Source: Bolinopsis microptera (taxonomy: Eukaryota; Ctenophora; Tentaculata; Lobata; Bolinopsidae). Taken from it: a DNA stretch of 64,000 nucleotides. Where the stretch lies: the NCBI RefSeq assembly GCF_026151205.1, contig NC_087080.1, positions 9,595,837 to 9,659,836 of the forward strand, given 5' to 3'. Of the stretch, positions 10,088-64,000 are shown in pieces. The position numbers and the translations under genes are program-made. Numbering within the stretch: position 1 is the stretch's first letter; each line of letters begins with the position of its first letter. Below the pieces are notes generated by a model. That model made no database searches, was not told the origin of the DNA, and saw nothing but the letters and a program-made list of their open reading frames with translations.

Positions 10088-13000
10088 CTCATGACGTTGG
10101 CACCGATAGGAGGTGTGACGATAGCAGTGACGTAACACACCCCGATAGGGGTGACTTGACACCGCTGAGCGGGTGGGGACCCTGCCTAGATCACATGCAG
10201 ATTACATGGCAGGAGATTTGGTGGGAAGGTAACATGCAGCACCCTGGGAAGAAAGGGATCACATGATCACTAGGAGTGATCTCCAACTGGCAGAATTCAT
10301 GGGTGATATTGGGAGAATAGGGTTTTAAGATAAGCCATGACAAGAACCAGATCACAAATGATATCAGAATAGAGACTGGATTGGTCACAGGTAGTTATTG
10401 TATATCTCTATTTGAACTGATTTAATTTAAGAGTCCAATAGCAAATAGAGTAGAATGGATACCCTGTCAACTTCGTGGGAATTATATGCAATTGTTTATA
10501 CCAGTTGTCTGTTATCTCTAATTCTAAGGAGGATCAATGAGATCAAAGGCGTTCCTATCCTTATCCGGGTTAGAAACGACATCTGGGTCCCTACCCTCGT
10601 GCAAAAAATTATTCTCAATTTTCTTCTTGTATTCCACAACTGTATTTTATCAATTACCATATTATGAACCGACCGGATATCCGGCTGAAGGGGAGGCAAA
10701 GGGGATGCCTGCCTTCCGAGATCGCATTAATAAACGGAAAAACATCACTGAAATCTTTTATTTATAACCTATACCCTGGGCGAAACTAAATTAAAATAGT
10801 TTCTCCAATATAAAACTGATTTATGGATTGGAACAGCCCTTATATTATAAGGGCTTGTACATCGACTTTACTTCTATTTTAATTCTATATAAATATAATT
10901 ATCTTCACCCAGGAATTTATAAAAACTGCGAAATCTTGCAGCTTCGAGAAATTAAATTACTTCACATAGCCATGTGTCTACGCGTACTACGCATTCGGCG
11001 GTCGCGCGCTACTGCAAGCGAGAGGGCTCTGGTTAGAGCAATTGAATTACCATAATGATATCAAAGTTCAGACTACGCAATATGTAAGTCAATGAAAATA
11101 AATCCCATGGAAAAAGCGCTTGATGAATCGCTAATGAGAGCGGAAACTGGAAAAAGGACGGTTAAGCAAAACCCTTATGCAAAGTTGCAAATCTGATCGA
11201 AGATATTTTCTTTAATAATATATAACTATAAGGTTGGCTCTTGCTTGTATGTTGTAAAACTAAAAAATGTATCAACTACTATACCCGCCGCGCCGAAGCG
11301 GTGGGTTCGGATCATTTCGTCCGTAAAATTTTATACAGTTTAAAAGATGCAATAAATTATTAATATTGCAATGCGATCCCGGAAAGCGGCTTAAAAGCTA
11401 GGCCTCCCTGGCCCTCTACTTCTAGATGCCGTCAATTTGGGTGCACTTATTTGACTTATTTCGTCCGCTGCTCAGAAGAACGGAATCGTTTAACATTTAA
11501 AATTAACCTAATATATCAATATGTGCCAACGGGAAACCTCAACAATTTTACTATTTATAATTTGTAAAGATATATTTCTACCGAAAGCACATCCAATTTG
11601 ATACGTTTGAAAGTTAATTGACGTGTCAATATGTCATGTCAATTCTTCGCAGCTCGACGAGGCCCAGTACTAATAGCGCATTTCGTTGATTTAATTCTAA
11701 CGTGGTTGCGAGAATGGAGAAGCATTATAATTATATTGAATGCGCGGCGCGGTGAGTACGAGTATAAAAGTTTTATAACTTTCTTGATTCTGTAAGTTAA
11801 TGTGTAACGACCAAAATTGAACGGGGAATCGTTTAATGCATTAATGTTTAAAATAACGTTCGAGGCACCTCGACAAAAGCTACTCACGCTATTGTGCTTT
11901 TTAGTTTTACGGAGAAATAAGACAGTTACGTTTTACTTTTTCATTTTTGAGCTTGTTAAATGTTATTCTCTTCATTAAGTTTGAAAGAAGTTACTAATAC
12001 TGCAATGCGCGCAATCTAGAGAGTGTGCTTTCGGTACGTGGAGATATCAACTGCACCTTTACAAAATCCCACCAAAAATCACGACATGCTATCTATTTTT
12101 TAAATTTTTATACTTATAGTGGACAAATATGATTGGTTCGTTTAATAATTTGTTCCATTTCGTATTTGTTGAGAAGAGAAACACAAATATTTCCAGACAA
12201 GGAAACCATTATTTTATGAATTTATACAGGTGCAATAAGCAATGAATGTGGTTACATAGTAAAATGTATTTTCTCACAGTATCAAAGTCGAAGTTAGAAC
12301 TCACAATTCCTTTATTGTTCTTCTACTATCATGCACCGGTAAATTGGGATTTACCAATGCAAAATGCAAATGGAAATTTATGGTTGACCGATAAGTAATC
12401 GTACGTGATTTAAAATCGTTAATAATTTTGCACAGCGAAATTGCTAAATACCAACTGTAAAAAACCCTAAATTTTAACTATTTGAAAATTAATGGAAGAG
12501 AAAATTATATCACGATTCCGTGTCGATTAAAATCTGTATTACGCATGCAGAGAGGCGCACAAATTGATAGTAAAACTGAAGCTGAAGGCGCAATTTTCCA
12601 ACCAAATTAGTTAACAAATTTAACCACTAGACACATATATACCAATAACATATTACGTTATGTTAAATAAGACAGAATATATACACACAACTCGCGGCGA
12701 TACATGTTCTAAAAAAGTTATAAAAAATAAACGCACGCCTACGAAAAAAAGGTACAATATATAATATAATATGTAATCGCAGTTATATCATACCATACAT
12801 CACACACAACGTCATAAGCGGTGAAAAATTGAGCAACGGAAATTTAATGTTTTTCACGGAGACACTTCGAAACAAACCATGTATCATATTCATTGGAGAT
12901 GACCTTGTATACACGGAGAAATATAACAGAAAGACCAGAAAACAACATCTTAAAAACACCTTGAGCGTATGCGCGCGTGCTGCAATCCAGTTCAACATCG

Positions 13001-13852
13001 TATCAACCAATAATGCGGTGGAAGACTTTACCAATTTATGGTTTGAGCTAACCTAATCTTAAAATCTATCTCAGAGTCAAATATAACAAAACTCAATTTA
13101 TGCTACTAGAATGTATTCTAGTCTAACCTAACGCTAGGTAAATATAGAAAAATGTAGATTTTTATGCTTTATATATCCTCCTTTTCGACTATGTATTTGG
13201 GTTTACATTTAAAAAGTATAGCAAATTCGGGATGATTTTAAACCATAATTTATCAAGAGCACTTAGCTTGGCGCTCACCAAGGAGATACACTGTCTAAGA
13301 CAACACATTCTTATCAAAACACCATACTCTGAAACACATGTGTTAAAACCGAGCAAAAAATTAAAAATCAAATACCAATTAACAAGCTCGCCAATCAACG
13401 AAAAACCAGTTAATTAACCAATCAATCAATTAATTAACTAATTAAACTTAATTAGCTTATTAATCAGTAAAACGTTCACAGCAGGTCCCAGCTGATAAAA
13501 TAAGCTACTTTGAACTAAGAGAAGGCCCTATTATCTATCATAGTAAAACACTGTCAGTGTTCCAAAACAGGATCACAATAAGGACAGTCGGTAGGTTGGA
13601 CGTTATCTTGTTTTTCTCCGGGTCTTTCAGCCTATTCACTATGGTTAGAATTCTGGATGAAATCTAACGTTTTGTAGGGGTCGATTATATAGCCTGAGGA
13701 GAGTGGACATCAATTAAGTTGGAAATGAATAAATCTCGAGGACAAAGAACCGCTTTAAACCCATAATGTGGTTAACATTTTCAACCGCCGTGCATTTCAA
13801 CGCTGGACCTAAAGCGATTAAATCTGAATAAGATAACCCACGACTCTAGTCT
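10088..13852. other. Intergenic region without a recognisable gene
   Basis: No open reading frame resembles a known protein and no splice-consistent exons were found. AT-rich stretches alternate with short CpG-rich patches (10980-11020, 11285-11310), which may be decayed transposons. Confidence 0.5.
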
Positions 13853-14288
13853 CTACAAGGTTTAAAACTAACCGTTACTTGCAGCAAGAGAACCCTGTTG
13901 TCTACAAGGTTTAAAACTAACCGTTACTTGCAGCAAGAGGACCCTGTTGTCTACAAGGTTTAAAACTAACCGTTACTTGCAGCAAGAGAACCCTGTTGTC
14001 TACAAGGTTTAAAACTAACCGTTACTTGCAGCAAGAGAACCCTGTTGTCTACAAGGTTTAAAACTAACCGTTACTTGCAGCAAGAGAACCCTGTTGTCTA
14101 CAAGGTTTAAAACTAACCGTTACTTGCAGCAAGAGAACCCTGTTGTCTACAAGGTTTAAAACTAACCGTTACTTGCAGCAAGAGAACCCTGTTGTTTACA
14201 AGGTTTAAAACTAACCGTTACTTGCAGCAAGAGAACCCTGTTGTCTACAAGGTTTAAAACTAACCGTTACTTGCAGCAAGAGAACCCT
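13853..14288. repeat. 49-bp satellite array, left block (about 9 copies)
   Basis: The unit contains aaggtttaaaactaaccgtt and acttgcagcaagagaaccct. Copies are almost identical. The array continues at 15428 after an inserted retroelement. Confidence 0.97.
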
Positions 14289-15427
14289 AGGGTGAGAATC
14301 CTTGTCACGTTTTTTGGTCAGTTTCGCCGGGGCTCATGTCTCTCCTCGAGGGAGCATTAGTGTCTACAGAAAAACTGACAAATCCTAGCGAAGTCCAATC
14401 CGAACCACATCTTCCATCAGAGGTGGTGCTGGGTCAGCTGGTTACTGAACGGATTGGCCTGGAGAATGGCATAGTCCTATTATTCTCAAGTTAACCACAG
14501 AGGGGGTCAGGCGCTGTTCGCTCACGGCTGGTTCTTGGAGCCAACACCCTCAGCCCCACAGAAGTGGGAGCACTGTCGGTGGTGGCGCACCCAGAAAACG
14601 GACAGTGTCTCTCCTTCTTTCTTCTTGGACTTGCATTGCTGCTGGCGAGTCAGCCAGTAGCAATGCAGCATCTCACTCACTCAATCACATCAGCAGTTCA
14701 AACACAGAGACTGGCACTCTCTACTCCGCCACGGAAAGTGGACAAAATAACCCATCCAGTCATGGAAAAATGACATTATTGAACCAGCCGCAAAACCATA
14801 TAAACCACGGAATATCACTAAAACTCCAAAGTGAGCGCTCTACAACAGAAAGAGTCCGGAAAGCGCCAAGGCAAACTAGCATAGAAATACCGCGCACGAA
14901 CATATTTTCACGAGCAACTATAGACTACTTCACAAACGGCATCACATGACGTCAAAAGATAAATACGTGAAACCAAAGATAAACCAAAGGAACATCACAC
15001 CAGGGTTCGAGTTTAATATCATCTCAACTCGATCCTCCTAAATACTAAAAGCACGACACAACCTCGAGGATCACCAGGGCAGGCCCGCTAGCATAATGCG
15101 GTGGTAGTTCCTCGAAGTAACGCACTACCTTTTCCGGGAGGGTGTTTCGACACCTGACTCCAGACGGGTTCTATGGAGTCTCTCGATGACGGATCATTAT
15201 GGCAGATAACCTTAGGGTCATCGCCGATCCACCGGGTCATAACTATGTTATTGTTATGTCTTTTGGACGTACCGGGCTCTGCGAACCCCATGCCAAGCAG
15301 AGCAAAAGGTACAAAGCCTGCAGTCCAAAGGAGCTCCATCAGACGTTAGCCACAAGGCGGACGTAGCCTCCTTGCTAATCCGGGGAGGTAGAGTGAGCAC
15401 CCTCGACCAAAAAAAAAGAAAGAAAAA
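14289..15427 (+). mobile_element. Non-LTR retroelement insertion with A-rich tail
   Basis: The segment interrupts the 49-bp satellite. The 11-bp string aagagaaccct is duplicated at 14278-14288 and 15428-15438, and the right end is an A-rich tail (15409-15429), the marks of target-primed reverse transcription on the + strand. Internal frames are short (for example 114 codons at 14605, 83 on the - strand at 15088), so it is a truncated LINE or a SINE-like element; its family was not recognised. Confidence 0.75.
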
Positions 15428-15703
15428 AAGAGAACCCTGTTGTCTACAAGGTTTAAAACTAACCGTTACTTACAGCAAGAGAACCCTGTTGTCTACAAGG
15501 TTTAAAACTAACCGTTACTTGCAGCAAGAGAACCCTGTTGTCTACAAGGTTTAAAACTAACCGTCACTTGCAGCAAGAGAACCCTGTTGTCTACAAGGTT
15601 TAAAACTAACCGTTACTTGCAGCAAGAGAACCCTGTTGTCTATAAGGTTTAAAACTAACCGTTACTTGCAGCAAGAGAACCCTGTTGTCTACAAGGTTTA
15701 AAA

Positions 15704-59258
<43,555 letters not shown>

Positions 59259-59302
59259 ATTCTAGCATCATTTGTTGCCCACACCGGGGCTTCGGATATA
59301 CA

Positions 59303-59310
59303 TTACGTCA
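59303..59310 (-). promoter_or_regulatory. CRE/ATF-like site near the TNNI3K start
   Basis: TGACGTAA on the - strand, 45 bp upstream of the ATG. No TATA box is seen close by. Confidence 0.35.
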
Positions 59311-60998
59311 TTACAAACCTATCAGAACCTATAGGGAAATGTTATTATAATAATCTTGTAGTGTACCAGTAAATATGATCTGATATGAAAGAGCCATGTC
59401 ATCAGATAATTGTAGAGCTCAGATATTATTTATCGAATTTCAGCGAACAATGATATTTTCAATTTTTCAATGATTAAAACTTTTAGCTTAAATCAGTATT
59501 CTATTAAACAGTAAAACAAATGGGTTGGGCCTTGGGAGGCGGGACATAAATATAATATCATGTAAAATAAGAAAATCATAAGTTTTATATTGGTCACACG
59601 GTATTTAAAAGCAAACTTATTCAACAAGAAATCATTTCCTAAGAACTAGAATCTGAAACAATTTGAGAAAATGTCGTCTCAAATGTACTATATCCTATGT
59701 TCAGAAAACTTTGATTCAGCATGTGATTATTCATTGACATCATATTAGAATCAAATTGTAGCAAGAATCAGTTGACACGCATTTGAGAAATAACAAAGTA
59801 AAATGTTCTTAAAAGTTATAAAACATTTATTTAATTTTAACGTTCTATTTGATCTATCGTTCTATCTTATTATAATATTCTACACACAAAATTATACTTG
59901 CTTAAAAGATTTTTCAAAAGCTAGTCAGATTACACTTGAACAAGTTTGTTTATCACTTAATCTATGATACAAATATTTTTGAAATGACTTTTGATATATC
60001 ATATTCTAGTAATTTACTACTGCACTAGCATTAAAAATCTAAGGAACTGCATTCATCAAACTGTAACAAACACATCAAAAATAAATTAATTGTCAATAAA
60101 ATCAATGCATACCAAAATCAATTATCTTTTAAATCTGATTTTTATTCTTCTAGCCATATTTTTGTCGAATTCTGTAGTATCTTCGAGTTTGATTACAAAG
60201 GGAATCAAGCATAAATGAACTTATAAAATAGCTGATAGCTGCAAAATTTCATAAATTACACATAAATATGTAAATAGATAAATCATAATCACAAACTTAA
60301 TAATTTATTGATGCTTAAATCGAAGACGGTTCAAAACATCAATTAGATTCTATGATGATAGATCAGAATTTAAAAGTTCAAATCAAAGTCATCATCGATG
60401 GTTACAACCAATGACACTGATACGAGTTTTTGCACTGACCGAGTCTGACTTGCACTTCAAAAAACCTATCCTTAAAGGACCAACCATGATAAAACATTAA
60501 CCATATAATAGTAGAAATTAATAATAATAAATTAATAAAAAACAAAATTAGTATAAGTTACTTAACCCCAGGAGACAGTTAAAAGTCATCACATTTTGAA
60601 ACACCTGGGTGCTTTCAATTATTAAAATTAGGCTTAACAAGGCAATGATAGAAAAGGCGGAACACTTTTAGTACCGTAACCCCAACCTGACATTAAGATG
60701 TGTATAAATCATGTAAAAGCAATATAAATAGCAAAATTTAAAATTCGTTAATAATTATATTGAAATTCGTCAGATGAGCCAAGAATACAGTCCAAGCGAA
60801 AAATCAATCATTATCAATATTACCATGAAAGGTTATAACAAATATAATAATAAATAAAATAAATAGTCAAATAATTGCTATCGAATGCTAATGTCACGAG
60901 CATCAACACAACATTCAGATAGCTTAACTTTAAAAATTACAACGACAACAATTTTAAATTTAAGTCAGCATGTAGATCGACTAAGATTGGGCTATGAC
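59311..60998. other. AT-rich intergenic region
   Basis: No frame or splice-consistent exon was found. It should include the TNNI3K promoter and the astacin 3' UTR. Confidence 0.6.
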
Positions 60999-62618
60999 TT
61001 AATATGAGAAATAACTTATCTTTACAGAACTCAGGGGAGAGTTTAAAACCGTTTCCAATATGACAACATTGCTATGAACATAGATTATCTGTGATTTCAT
61101 TGAACCACACAGTTTTTTTAACATCTTTTGGCCGTTTCCAGTTTTTATCATCAGGAATTCCTCTTTACAGTCTGTTTGGAAGGTCTCTAATGATGTTATG
61201 ACAAGGACAACTTTCTTTTGCCGCCTGAGAGAAATCTTGGCAATGCATGCAAAAGGTCTTTCAGCAGGAAACATAATTTCTGCAGCGGATGTCACATACA
61301 CGTTGTCACAGGAGTTACCTTCTACAGATAGTGAATAGTACTTTTGTTCAGCAGGAGGGTGTACAGGAGGGCGACAAATTTTTGGCTTTCTGGAGCATGG
61401 GTTAGGGACAAATTGGTAGAAGACTTTAAATCCCTTCAGTTGAACAGAGCTGTCAGATCGAAACAGTAATCTAACAAAAGGACTTCTAACAATCATCTTT
61501 CGTTCAAACTTATTTCCACAAAATTCAGCCACAGATTCCCAGTCATTTTTAAACCATCTCCTAATACTCAGCACGTCAAATAAACATGTATGACTTGACT
61601 CTAGCTCTAACTTGAAGATCTGAAGTTTAATCTCATAATCAGTTGGAGCTCGGATCTCCCAAGAGCAGCTAGCATCTGGAGGATAATTGTAAGGGTAATT
61701 TGGAGAGAAAATCATCCCCTCAGGTTGTTCAAACCAATGGCCATTACAAGACAAATGGCAACTTTTCCCATCACTCCCAAGTAGATAACCTCTACGACAA
61801 CGACATTTGTATCCCTTGTGAAGCTCCACACAGTTATGCTGGCAGTCTCCATTGTTCTTTTGACATTGATTCTTATCAGGTCTGCAGTGATATAGCTTAT
61901 TGGCCTGACGGATGTCACTTATTGATAGCTGTTCTCGTTGGCCGATAGACTTGAACTTAGATACTGGAATGAGGGTTTTCTTGTCATTATCTCTGCTGAA
62001 TGAACGTGGGCTATAATGCATGATACTGTTGTAGTCATACCGTTCTCCCAGGCTGTTGATTTCAGTAAGATTTTTCTTCTCGAAGTTGTGAAGTGATTGG
62101 GGATCAATGTTTTCCTCTCTAAGTTTAACAAATCGGTCTCTATCAGGTCTTACATGCTCATGCCAAAATCCAATTGCGTGACCAATTTCATGGAGCATGT
62201 GACCAACATTCTCACAATCCTGACCACTTATGCTTATTTCCTGAGGCTTGTTATTCCCAAACTGCTGGCGACCAACAAAAGAGCAACAGCCACAATCTTG
62301 GGGTTCAAATTTAAGCCCATACGTCTCATTGGAAAGTGGTACAAACTTCAAACAAGTATGAGCTTCCCAGATTCGAATAGCAGTTTTTATGTTTTCATAT
62401 ATGTTATCAGTAAATGCATGGGAAATAGAGTATGGTATGACACCATGAGGCCAAAGGAGATCCCTCACAAATGTTGCACCACGCTTTTCTCTGTGAGAAT
62501 CAGTCTTTACTGCGATATCACTCTGTATCCTATGATGACTAGCATGGCATGGGCTATTGATAGAAGGGGTGGACTGAGAAGAAAGAGTGAATAAGATAAA
62601 GTATGCGAAGGTTAGCAT
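60999..62618 (-). CDS. Astacin-family metalloprotease with EGF and CUB domains, intronless
   Basis: A 539-residue secreted zinc protease. A signal peptide (MLTFAYFILFTLSSQS) leads to a short propeptide ending REKR (43-46), a furin-type site. The catalytic domain holds DCGCCSFVGR, typical of tolloid/BMP1, HEIGHAIGFWHEHVRPDRD (143-161, the zinc ligands and Glu) and the Met-turn SIMHY (198-202). An EGF module (about 250-287, CQHNCVELHKGYKCRCRRGY) and a CUB domain (about 290-405, GMIFSPNYPYNYPPD) follow; the last 130 residues look like a degenerate second CUB. Astacin-EGF-CUB-CUB is the layout of sea-urchin SpAN/BP10, enzymes that act on BMP/Chordin or matrix in embryos. The pro-region is unusually short, and no Asp 'aspartate-switch' was clearly placed. 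Upstream neighbour of TNNI3K on the same strand. Confidence 0.93.
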   Translation of the reverse strand: MLTFAYFILFTLSSQSTPSINSPCHASHHRIQSDIAVKTDSHREKRGATFVRDLLWPHGVIPYSISHAFTDNIYENIKTAIRIWEAHTCLKFVPLSNETYGLKFEPQDCGCCSFVGRQQFGNNKPQEISISGQDCENVGHMLHEIGHAIGFWHEHVRPDRDRFVKLREENIDPQSLHNFEKKNLTEINSLGERYDYNSIMHYSPRSFSRDNDKKTLIPVSKFKSIGQREQLSISDIRQANKLYHCRPDKNQCQKNNGDCQHNCVELHKGYKCRCRRGYLLGSDGKSCHLSCNGHWFEQPEGMIFSPNYPYNYPPDASCSWEIRAPTDYEIKLQIFKLELESSHTCLFDVLSIRRWFKNDWESVAEFCGNKFERKMIVRSPFVRLLFRSDSSVQLKGFKVFYQFVPNPCSRKPKICRPPVHPPAEQKYYSLSVEGNSCDNVYVTSAAEIMFPAERPFACIAKISLRRQKKVVLVITSLETFQTDCKEEFLMIKTGNGQKMLKKLCGSMKSQIIYVHSNVVILETVLNSPLSSVKISYFSY

Positions 62619-62696
62619 TCACCTCAGTCTTTCAATATTGTGTCAGCATCACTTTTCAGAAGTTAATTGGCCATCTTTTCCATTCCTGCGATAAGA

Positions 62697-62703
62697 TTTT
62701 ATA
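62697..62703 (-). promoter_or_regulatory. Possible TATA box of the astacin gene
   Basis: TATAAAA on the - strand 79 bp upstream of the ATG. Confidence 0.4.
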
Positions 62704-64000
62704 AAATACAAGATTTAAAACAGATATTATTATTATATGGTGTATTCCAAAAAATAAAGATATATCATGCAACGGTTCATTAGTTATGAACACGATTTAG
62801 TAATTCAAACTTAACACTCTATGGTCAGTAGTGAAACACAATGGTCAACATTTAAGCAACATATGAGTCGGTCAATTCATAGTAGTAAATCCTTAACAAC
62901 AATTACTATCTCTTCTTTATATTTGTTTCACTAAAATAAGTTTCACTACTAAAAGGCGTAAAATAAATATATGAAAGCAAATAGAAACGGCTCATAAGGG
63001 TGTAATTAACATTCCAGAGCAACACAGCCATGAACTCCATATCAATATCAAGAATGTCGTGACCCATCCACCAGCGAATGGTCATCAAAATGTAATGTTT
63101 AACAACATTCGCTTGTGGTGTTATCAATAGCATCGCTTGACTGTAGCTACCATGACTATCCCACTTTTATAGTGCTCAGGACATTTTATCGACTAGAATT
63201 TAAAAATGAATGTGCACAATCAACACAACTTCTTATGGAAGGACTAATTTGCCATTAGTTGTATAATACCTATACACCTACATGGCAGGAAACTATGGGA
63301 TGTATGAACATCAGCCCACTATACAGGACGCTCGTCGCTCTTACTCAATTTTAAAATTTGATGATCGCAGACATTTGACAAAGTTGACAGTTGAACAACC
63401 TTCAACACTCAAATAATGAATACCAGGTTTTCAATGCACACATTTTATCATCATGGTGAATTAAAAACTGTATAAACAGCCTTTATAATATATGTTCCAT
63501 ATATTATATATGGACCGTCGACGGGTCTAACTCGGCGCGCGTCCTGTTAGGTTGTAAACCTACATGAATACTTGGAGAAAAAAGTGGCGCGCGCTACATC
63601 GAAGACATTTATACGAATTTTATCAATTACCAAAATGTTTTGTCCTCAATTTTGCAGTAAATGTTGTATACCAAAAGTTGCTTCTAAGTATGATAATTAA
63701 TAGTACAAAATCACCATGCAGCTTACTGGGCGACGTTCACTCTGTGATCATCCCGCTGAATCTTTATAAAATATTTAACGGGTAAAGCAATTGTAAAATA
63801 TTTTTTTCAAGTATTAGACCGTCGACGAGTCCAACTCGGCATGCGTTTTGTTATAAACTAAGTTATAAACTTGTAGCGCGATGCACTACTGGGCCGCGCC
63901 GCGCATCAAATGATTCTTCTCGCAACTTCGGTAGATCGGCGAAATGCACCGCTGGGTCTTGACGGATGTTACTCGTCTAAATTTCTTCGAAGTAGCGCGC
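62704..64000. other. No recognisable gene; repeated gaccgtcgacg motif
   Basis: No gene is supported. The string gaccgtcgacg(g/a)gtc followed by aactcggc occurs at 63512 and 63816, 304 bp apart, each followed by GC-rich text including gcgcg, suggesting two copies of a diverged satellite or dispersed repeat that may continue past the window. Confidence 0.5.

Noticed and set aside
11639-13417. Several 60-83 codon ORFs
   Set aside because: Overlap on both strands, have no similarity I recognise and no splice context.
13853-14288. CRISPR-like array of 49-bp repeats
   Set aside because: Units are directly tandem with no unique spacers, and the genome is eukaryotic.

Overview
The window is genomic DNA from an invertebrate animal: spliced genes with GT-AG introns, intronless actin and astacin genes, ShKT and SIX-type homeobox genes, many minisatellites, foldback DNA elements and non-LTR/Penelope-like retroelements. 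Base composition is AT-rich outside exons. Exon structures are close to those of vertebrate orthologues, which suggests a slowly evolving lineage (for example a cnidarian or sponge-like animal), but the phylum cannot be fixed from the sequence.

Region 1-8.7 kb (+ strand): the 3' two thirds of a MAP3K1/MEKK1-like kinase gene. Fourteen exons join in a consistent reading frame into about 746 visible codons, ending in a complete kinase domain; the 5' end lies outside the window. Region 9.1-10.0 kb (- strand): an intronless, divergent SIX-class homeobox gene, convergent with MAP3K1. Region 10.0-15.7 kb: no recognisable host gene; it holds a 49-bp satellite array split by a retroelement with an 11-bp target duplication.

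Region 15.7-59.3 kb (- strand): one complete gene, the orthologue of TNNI3K (ankyrin-repeat TKL kinase). I assembled 25 coding exons whose lengths sum to 2520 nt (839 codons plus stop), with every intron phase matching. Its introns hold most of the other content: an intronless ShKT-domain secreted protein gene (intron 22), an intronless actin gene with CArG and TATA boxes (intron 21), a 3.3-kb palindromic element filling almost all of intron 20, an ORF1-only LINE-like element with 20-bp promoter-like repeats (intron 14), a cloverleaf-like nest of DNA hairpins (intron 9), and a Penelope-like element of the permuted N-terminal GIY-YIG type (intron 5), plus about a dozen tandem arrays.

Region 61.0-62.6 kb (- strand): an intronless astacin metalloprotease with EGF and CUB domains (tolloid / sea-urchin SpAN-BP10 style). 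The last 1.4 kb shows no gene.

The strongest themes for a second look are: (i) the Naiad-like permuted PLE that landed directly upstream of a TNNI3K branch point; (ii) pre-mRNA-scale palindromes inside a kinase gene; (iii) a recurrent fusion of tandem repeats with splice sites or the stop codon (four separate cases); and (iv) a multi-hairpin cloverleaf at 39.4-39.6 kb of unknown nature.
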